64,000 bases of DNA from positions 124,001-188,000 of the forward strand of contig JARLHN010000033.1 in the NCBI GenBank assembly GCA_031292255.1, given 5' to 3'. A program made the position numbers and the translations under genes. Position 1 is the first letter of the stretch. Each line of letters begins with the position of its first letter. Under the pieces are notes generated by a model, which did no database searches, was not told where the DNA came from, and was given only the letters and a program-made list of their open reading frames with translations. The DNA comes from Oryzomonas sp. Lineage in GTDB: Bacteria > Desulfobacterota > Desulfuromonadia > Geobacterales > Pseudopelobacteraceae. Positions 58,713 through 64,000 of the stretch are shown here, piece by piece.

Positions 58713-59594
58713 ATGGGGATTTCTAAACATCCTTCCGTCGTTACCATGCCGAAAGCCGAGAGACCGTACCCTTCCATCCTGGCTTTCCTGAGTAGAAGAT
58801 TTCCTGCCATTTCACGGGAAACCTGGGAAAAGAGGATCTTCGAGGGAAAGGTCCTTGACGAAAAGGCGCAGCAAATCTCCCTGGATACGGAATACGCCCC
58901 CCTGGAACGCATCTATTATTTCCGCGAAGTCGCCACTGAGCCGTACATTCCTTTTACCGAAGAGATCCTGCATCTTGACGACGAGATCCTGGTTGCCTGC
59001 AAGCCTCATTTTCTTCCCGTGACCCCTGGCGGACGATATGTTGACGAATGCCTGTTGAACCGCCTGCGAAACCGCACCGGGATCTGGGACTTGGCGCCGC
59101 TGCACCGAATAGATCGCGAAACGGCCGGATTAGTGCTCTTTTCCGTCAATAAAAAGAGCAGAGGGCTCTATGGCAAACTCTTCATGGATGGTGACGTTGA
59201 AAAAACCTATCAGGCCCTCTCGGCGTGTCAACCGTTCCAGGAAACAGCATCATGGGATGTGGTGAACAGGATAGAGCGGGGTGAGCCGTGGTTCCGGATG
59301 AAGGCGGTACCCGGCCGTGTCAATGCCCGGTCCGCCATCCACCTGGTTGAGGTCAAGGGCGCGATGGCCCGTTTTGTCCTCCAGCCGCGAACCGGCAAGA
59401 CCCATCAGTTGCGGCTCCACATGAGCAGCCTCGGATTCGGGATACTGAACGACAGATATTATCCCGAGTTGCAGGCCGAATGCGAGGACGACTTCCACGC
59501 CCCGCTCCAGCTTGTCGCCCAGAGGCTGCGCTTCAGGGACCCTGTCAACGGCCGGATGAGGGAATTTGCATCCGAGCGCCCGCTGTTATGGTAG
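58713..59594 (+). CDS. RluA-family pseudouridine synthase
   Basis: 293 residues. The N-terminal part (FPAISRETWEKRIFEGKVLD) resembles a degenerate S4-like domain. The catalytic aspartate is D134 in LHRIDRETAGLVLFS, the RluA variant of HRLDxxTSG, and TGKTHQLRLHMSSLGFGILN follows. GAGGAAACGTGAC precedes the ATG. It isomerises uridine in rRNA or tRNA. It lies between rsgA and dbpA, all concerned with RNA or ribosomes. Confidence 0.9.
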   Translation: MGISKHPSVVTMPKAERPYPSILAFLSRRFPAISRETWEKRIFEGKVLDEKAQQISLDTEYAPLERIYYFREVATEPYIPFTEEILHLDDEILVACKPHFLPVTPGGRYVDECLLNRLRNRTGIWDLAPLHRIDRETAGLVLFSVNKKSRGLYGKLFMDGDVEKTYQALSACQPFQETASWDVVNRIERGEPWFRMKAVPGRVNARSAIHLVEVKGAMARFVLQPRTGKTHQLRLHMSSLGFGILNDRYYPELQAECEDDFHAPLQLVAQRLRFRDPVNGRMREFASERPLLW

Positions 59595-59627
59595 CCTGTT
59601 ACAGCTGATATACTCGGAAAATCATTT

Positions 59628-59856
59628 GCCACAGAGCCACGCAGATAAACATTTCAACCTAAAGCGGCAGTTAATCACCACAAGGACACAAAAGGCACAA
59701 AGAAATTCAAATACTTATGAAAACAAAGCGAAGAGACTCGAACCAAATTGGTGAATGATTTGGTAAGGCAACCAACTGATTTTTCTTCTCCATTCCTGAT
59801 TTGAGAATATTTGATAAAACTCTGTGATTTCCTCTGTGTCCCTGCGTCTTTGTGGC
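59628..59856. repeat. MITE-like dispersed repeat (family B), long copy
   Basis: The ends GCCACAGAGCCACGCAGA and CCTGCGTCTTTGTGGC are imperfect inverted repeats. Inside are the same words as the 43704 element (AAGAAATTCA, CTTATGAAAA, CGAACC, TTGGTAAG, ACTGATTTTTCTTC). It fills the gap upstream of the dbpA promoter; no gene is seen in 59595-59879. Confidence 0.75.
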
Positions 59857-59879
59857 TAAACTTCCGATTTTATGATAAT

Positions 59880-59979
59880 TTGCTCTGCAAGCTGTACTGT
59901 GGTATATGTATCAAGCGCATGAACCACATGGACAACTTCCTGTGGTTTTTTTGTGGGCGCAGAATGAGAGCGTATTTCC
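59880..59979 (+). promoter_or_regulatory. Promoter and attenuator-like leader of dbpA
   Basis: TTGCTC (59880-59885), 17 bp, TATATG (59903-59908). AACCACA (59922-59928) pairs with TGTGGTT (59941-59947), extended by GG/CC across one bulge, followed by seven T residues. AGAATGAGAGCG precedes the start. The order and much of the sequence match the rsgA leader at 56688. Confidence 0.75.
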
Positions 59980-61362
<1,383 letters not shown>

Positions 61363-61518
61363 CGGTCATGGTATGTGCTGGGAGGGCATGGGGAATTTCG
61401 GATCGGATGCATGAACAATAATAAAATCCGTGCCTCGATCCAGGGAGTGGTATATTATTGATACTTGTGGAGATGTCGGCGCGCACCGATAACCAGACAT
61501 TAAAAAGGAGGAACACTC

Positions 61519-61629
61519 ATGAGCAAGGGCGTGGACAGCAAAAAAGAAACCAAAAAAGAACCGGCCAAGACCCCGAAGGAAAAGAAAGCGGAGAAGAAGA
61601 TCAAAAAGGCGGAAAAGAAGAGTAAATAA
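61519..61629 (+). CDS. Lysine-rich mini-protein, 36 residues
   Basis: The frame reads MSKGVDSKKETKKEPAKTPK followed by EKKAEKKIKKAEKKSK. It is almost only K, E, A and P, so disordered or helical and strongly basic. AAAAAGGAGGAACACTC is an excellent ribosome site, which argues for real translation. It could bind nucleic acid or a ribosome; this is speculation. Confidence 0.6.
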   Translation: MSKGVDSKKETKKEPAKTPKEKKAEKKIKKAEKKSK

Positions 61630-61676
61630 ACAGTATTCCGGACAATTCCTCGCGAGAGATGATGTGGGAGGAGTAT

Positions 61677-62069
61677 ATGTCGGATCTATCCAAACAAGGT
61701 GTTTTCAGTTGGGCAGAGCTTATCACCACGGACGTGGAAGGGGCCAAGCGATTCTATACCGGACTTCTCGGCTGGACCACCGAACTGGCCCCGATCGAAG
61801 GGATGTCATATACCCTTGCGAAAGTCGGCGAAGAACGGGTTGCCGGGATCATGTCAACGCGGCAGTGCGAGGGTGGCGAGATGCCTCCTCATTGGGGGGT
61901 CTACATCACCGTTGACGACGTTGATGCCACTGCACGCAAGGCCGGAGAGCTGGGGGGCAAAGTACTCATGCCCCCGACCGACATCCCGAATGTGGGGCGG
62001 TTTTCCGTGCTTATGGACCCGCAGGGAGTGGTGTTCTCGGTGATCACCTATCTGCCCGTGCCGAAGTAA
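61677..62069 (+). CDS. VOC (glyoxalase-like) family protein
   Basis: 130 residues from MSDLSKQGVFSWAELITTDV, chosen because GGGAGGAG lies just upstream; an ATG at 61659 has no ribosome site. Paired beta-alpha-beta-beta-beta units (VEGAKRFYTGLLGWTTEL; VDATARKAGELGGKVLMP) and VGRFSVLMDPQGVVFSVI fit the VOC fold. Metal ligands are not all clear, so enzymatic role is open. Confidence 0.85.
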   Translation: MSDLSKQGVFSWAELITTDVEGAKRFYTGLLGWTTELAPIEGMSYTLAKVGEERVAGIMSTRQCEGGEMPPHWGVYITVDDVDATARKAGELGGKVLMPPTDIPNVGRFSVLMDPQGVVFSVITYLPVPK

Positions 62070-62127
62070 CGCGTAGTCTGGTGTCCCTGCGGCAGGTATT
62101 CAATAACCGGATCTATCTGCACGTATT

Positions 62128-62955
62128 TCAATTGTTGAGTTCATGCCAGCGCCGCTCCAACTCGATATCCCGCATGACGCCGCGCACGTCGGCAGGGATG
62201 GCGCTCTGCTCAAAACGGCCGGTCAGTATGCTCTCCGGGGTAAGCTCGCCCCTGGCGTACAGCTTCCAGATTTCCCTGCCGTAGTCGGTGGCCAGAAGTT
62301 CCGGTGCAAACCGGCCGAAGTAGGCGGTCATGTTGGCGACATCCCGCTTGAGCATGTCGGCGGCGTTGTTGTTTCCCGCGGCATCGATGGCCTGGGGCAG
62401 GTCGATGATGACCAGTCCGTCGCTGCCGACCAGCACGTTGTATTCGGACAGGTCGCCGTGGACGAGCCCTGCGCAGAGCATGAGAACGATCTGTGTGATC
62501 ATGGTGCGGTGACAGTCGCGTGCCTGCTCCGCTGTCAGCCTTACATCATTGAGCCTTGGCGCGCTGTTGCCGTTATCGTCTGCCACCAGTTCCATCAGCA
62601 GTATCCCACCGGAATAGCTGAAGATCTGCGGCACGCGAACCCCTGCGGCAGCCAGGCGCTGCAAGGCGTTCACTTCGGCGTTCTGCCAGGCGCCCTCCTG
62701 TTCTTTGCGGCCGAATTTCGAGTTCTTCCCCATGGCGCGCGTCTGGCGGCTGTTCTTTACCTTGCGCCCTTCCTGATAGCGGGCTTGGGAACTGAAGCTT
62801 CGATGGTCGGCGTCCTTGTACACCTTGGCACAGCGCAACTCTCCCATGGACCGGACCACATAGACCTCGGCCTCCTTGCCGCTCATAAGCTGGGAGACGA
62901 CCTCGTCTACGAGGCCGTTTTCGACATGCATTTCAAATTTTTTCGGTGTTTTCAT
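62128..62955 (-). CDS. RIO1-like serine protein kinase
   Basis: 275 residues. The kinase core has LMSGKEAEVYVVRSMGELRC with K as ATP lysine, catalytic HGDLSEYNVLV and metal-binding IIDLPQAID, the RIO pattern. It belongs to the bacterial RIO group like PA4780. Targets unknown; in other organisms RIO kinases act in ribosome maturation, which would suit the ribosome-related genes nearby, but that is inference. Confidence 0.87.
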   Translation of the reverse strand: MKTPKKFEMHVENGLVDEVVSQLMSGKEAEVYVVRSMGELRCAKVYKDADHRSFSSQARYQEGRKVKNSRQTRAMGKNSKFGRKEQEGAWQNAEVNALQRLAAAGVRVPQIFSYSGGILLMELVADDNGNSAPRLNDVRLTAEQARDCHRTMITQIVLMLCAGLVHGDLSEYNVLVGSDGLVIIDLPQAIDAAGNNNAADMLKRDVANMTAYFGRFAPELLATDYGREIWKLYARGELTPESILTGRFEQSAIPADVRGVMRDIELERRWHELNN

Positions 62956-63279
62956 ATGTTCTCATATCCTGTTCTGGACGCAAGGGGAGCGTTTCCAGGC
63001 ATTTCCCTGTTTGCTTGGTCGCTCGTCACGATGTTCCCGAAGGCGTAAGGAGAGGTGGGGTTCGGTTCGAAGGGTACGCGAGAAGATATTTTCTGATAAT
63101 AAGTCTATAGGTAACTATACCCTAAACCGCGGGTAAAGGATAGCGTATTTGCCGTGCGGCGAAGCCCTTATTTTTCGTGTATTATGACACGATCAGGCGT
63201 AATAATCCTGAAAGCGACCGTTCAGATACGGAGACACAGAGGAAATCACAGGTAGGAACGCTCTCAAAAGGAAAAATCC
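62956..63279. other. Intergenic region with palindrome and repeat fragment
   Basis: No gene is seen. CGTGT-ATTATG-ACACG (63176-63191) is an inverted repeat in a likely promoter area of the next gene, and ACGGAGACACAGAGGAAATC near 63224-63243 resembles one end of the family B repeats. Confidence 0.45.
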
Positions 63280-63750
63280 ATGACAAACAACGATCTGCTC
63301 CGCAGCCTCCGTTACGCCCTGAAGCTAGATGGCGAAGCCATATCCGAATTATGTGCGTTGGGCGGGCATGACATCAGGCCGATAGACGTGCTGAAACTGT
63401 TGAAAAAAGAGGAAGAGACCGGCTTTCTGGCCTGCGACGACAGGGTTGCGGCAGCGTTCCTGGACGGTCTGATCGTTTCCCGGCGAGGCGCGCAGGAACC
63501 GAAGCCCGGTTCGGCTGCGGTGACGGAAGTGGCCTTGAACAATAACCTCATCATGAGGAAACTCAGAATAGCCCTGGAACTTACCGATGAGGCAATGCTG
63601 GGGATCCTCGCCAAGGCCGGCGTCCAGATCTCGAAATCCGAATTGTCCGCCATGTTCCGGGCAAAAGGACACAGAAATTACAAACCCTGTGGCGACCAGT
63701 TCCTGCGCAACTTCATACGGGGGTTGACTCTCGGCAGCGGGTGGCAATGA
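63280..63750 (+). CDS. DUF1456 (YehS-like) protein
   Basis: 156 residues made of two similar halves (NNDLLRSLRYALKLDGEAIS and NNNLIMRKLRIALELTDEAM), each ending in a D-x-F-L-x-x-F/L-G-L type helix. This duplication is the mark of DUF1456. AAAAGGAAAAATCC precedes the ATG. Function unknown. Confidence 0.87.
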   Translation: MTNNDLLRSLRYALKLDGEAISELCALGGHDIRPIDVLKLLKKEEETGFLACDDRVAAAFLDGLIVSRRGAQEPKPGSAAVTEVALNNNLIMRKLRIALELTDEAMLGILAKAGVQISKSELSAMFRAKGHRNYKPCGDQFLRNFIRGLTLGSGWQ

Positions 63751-63796
63751 TTCAGGGGGGGGCGAGGCAGGCCCGGCCTCACGGTCCGTGGGATGG

Positions 63797-63838
63797 TTTC
63801 CCGGCAAAGACGGCCACGAAACCGCCTTTGCCGGGAAA
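63797..63838. terminator. Convergent hairpin, 13-bp outer stem
   Basis: TTTCCCGGCAAAG (63797-63809) pairs perfectly with CTTTGCCGGGAAA (63826-63838), with a possible inner CGG/CCG step. It lies between the convergent DUF1456 and parvulin genes. The T-run is weak. Confidence 0.6.
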
Positions 63839-63869
63839 CGGGCAATAAGGTCATGCCATAAGCGCCTGC

Positions 63870-64000
63870 CTACTCGGTGCGACTGGTGACCTCCAGCAGG
63901 TGGTATCCGAACTGGGTCTGGACCGGGCCGAGGACCTTGCCTACTTCGCCGCTGAAAACGACCTGATCGAACTCCTTCACCATCTGTCCAGGGCCGAATT
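63870..64000 (-). CDS. Parvulin-type peptidyl-prolyl isomerase, C-terminal fragment
   Basis: The minus strand encodes 42 residues up to a stop: FGPGQMVKEFDQVVFSGEVG and KVLGPVQTQFGYHLLEVTSR. This is the end of a PpiC-like rotamase domain (GxGxMVxxF...VxTxFGYHLIxV). The rest is beyond the window edge. Confidence 0.85.
   Translation of the reverse strand, partial: FGPGQMVKEFDQVVFSGEVGKVLGPVQTQFGYHLLEVTSRTE

Overview
The window looks like a chromosomal segment from a Geobacter-like member of the Desulfuromonadales (inference). Supporting signs are the high G+C content, a lysine/peptidoglycan cluster that uses the LL-diaminopimelate aminotransferase route (lysA-dapA-dapB-dapL), an NtrB/NtrC-type two-component pair, a bacteriohemerythrin, a Tat-exported aldo/keto reductase with Fe-S motifs, a diguanylate cyclase, and several families of dispersed hairpin repeats between genes. 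I saw no rRNA, tRNA or CRISPR array.

Layout. 1-11 kb: the N-terminus of a LysR regulator divergent from an MFS transporter, an RND efflux pair (pump gene before adaptor gene), an isochorismatase-family hydrolase, then dusB-ntrB-ntrC on the minus strand and tatA divergent from them. 11-15.2 kb: Hsp20, two small proteins, a Tat-exported Fe-S aldo/keto reductase and an exported DUF6599 protein. 15.2-24.7 kb: a type I restriction-modification island (hsdM-hsdS-...-hsdR). 24.7-35.3 kb: DUF1847 protein, membrane metalloprotease, ligA, HD hydrolase, a three-gene 2-oxoacid (pyruvate) dehydrogenase operon lacking E3, a Lon-like protease and hemerythrin. 35.4-47.8 kb: purC, a PpiD/SurA-like chaperone, LOG protein, penicillin-binding protein, LpxH-like phosphatase, UPF0158, AI-2E permease, copper ATPase, thiol peroxidase and a Nudix hydrolase. 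48-54 kb: lysA-dapA-dapB-[diguanylate cyclase]-dapL. 54-64 kb: small proteins, DUF445, GNAT, rsgA, an RluA-family pseudouridine synthase, dbpA, VOC and RIO-kinase genes, DUF1456 and the C-terminus of a parvulin isomerase.

The most unusual region is the type I R-M island. Between hsdS and hsdR there are two degenerate copies of an 'hsdR head fused to hsdS tail' sequence (18540-18774 and 20574-20809). In both, the junction lies at the 7-bp word AAGCTGG, which is also present at the matching places in intact hsdS and hsdR. This is the pattern expected if the hsdS-end/hsdR-start junction was duplicated in tandem. Each duplicated interval now holds a different A+T-rich two-gene cargo: an ImmA/IrrE-type HTH-peptidase with a DUF4411 PIN-like protein, and an LprI-domain lipoprotein with an Amidase_3 cell-wall hydrolase. 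The hsdS-hsdR junction thus appears to work as a module-capture site, and the lipoprotein/amidase pair is a candidate undescribed accessory module.

A second notable signal is a shared 5' leader in front of rsgA and dbpA, both ribosome-assembly factors. The two leaders have matching -35/-10 boxes with 17-bp spacers, then a hairpin with compensatory changes followed by a U-run just before the ribosome-binding region. This suggests a common attenuator or antitermination device.
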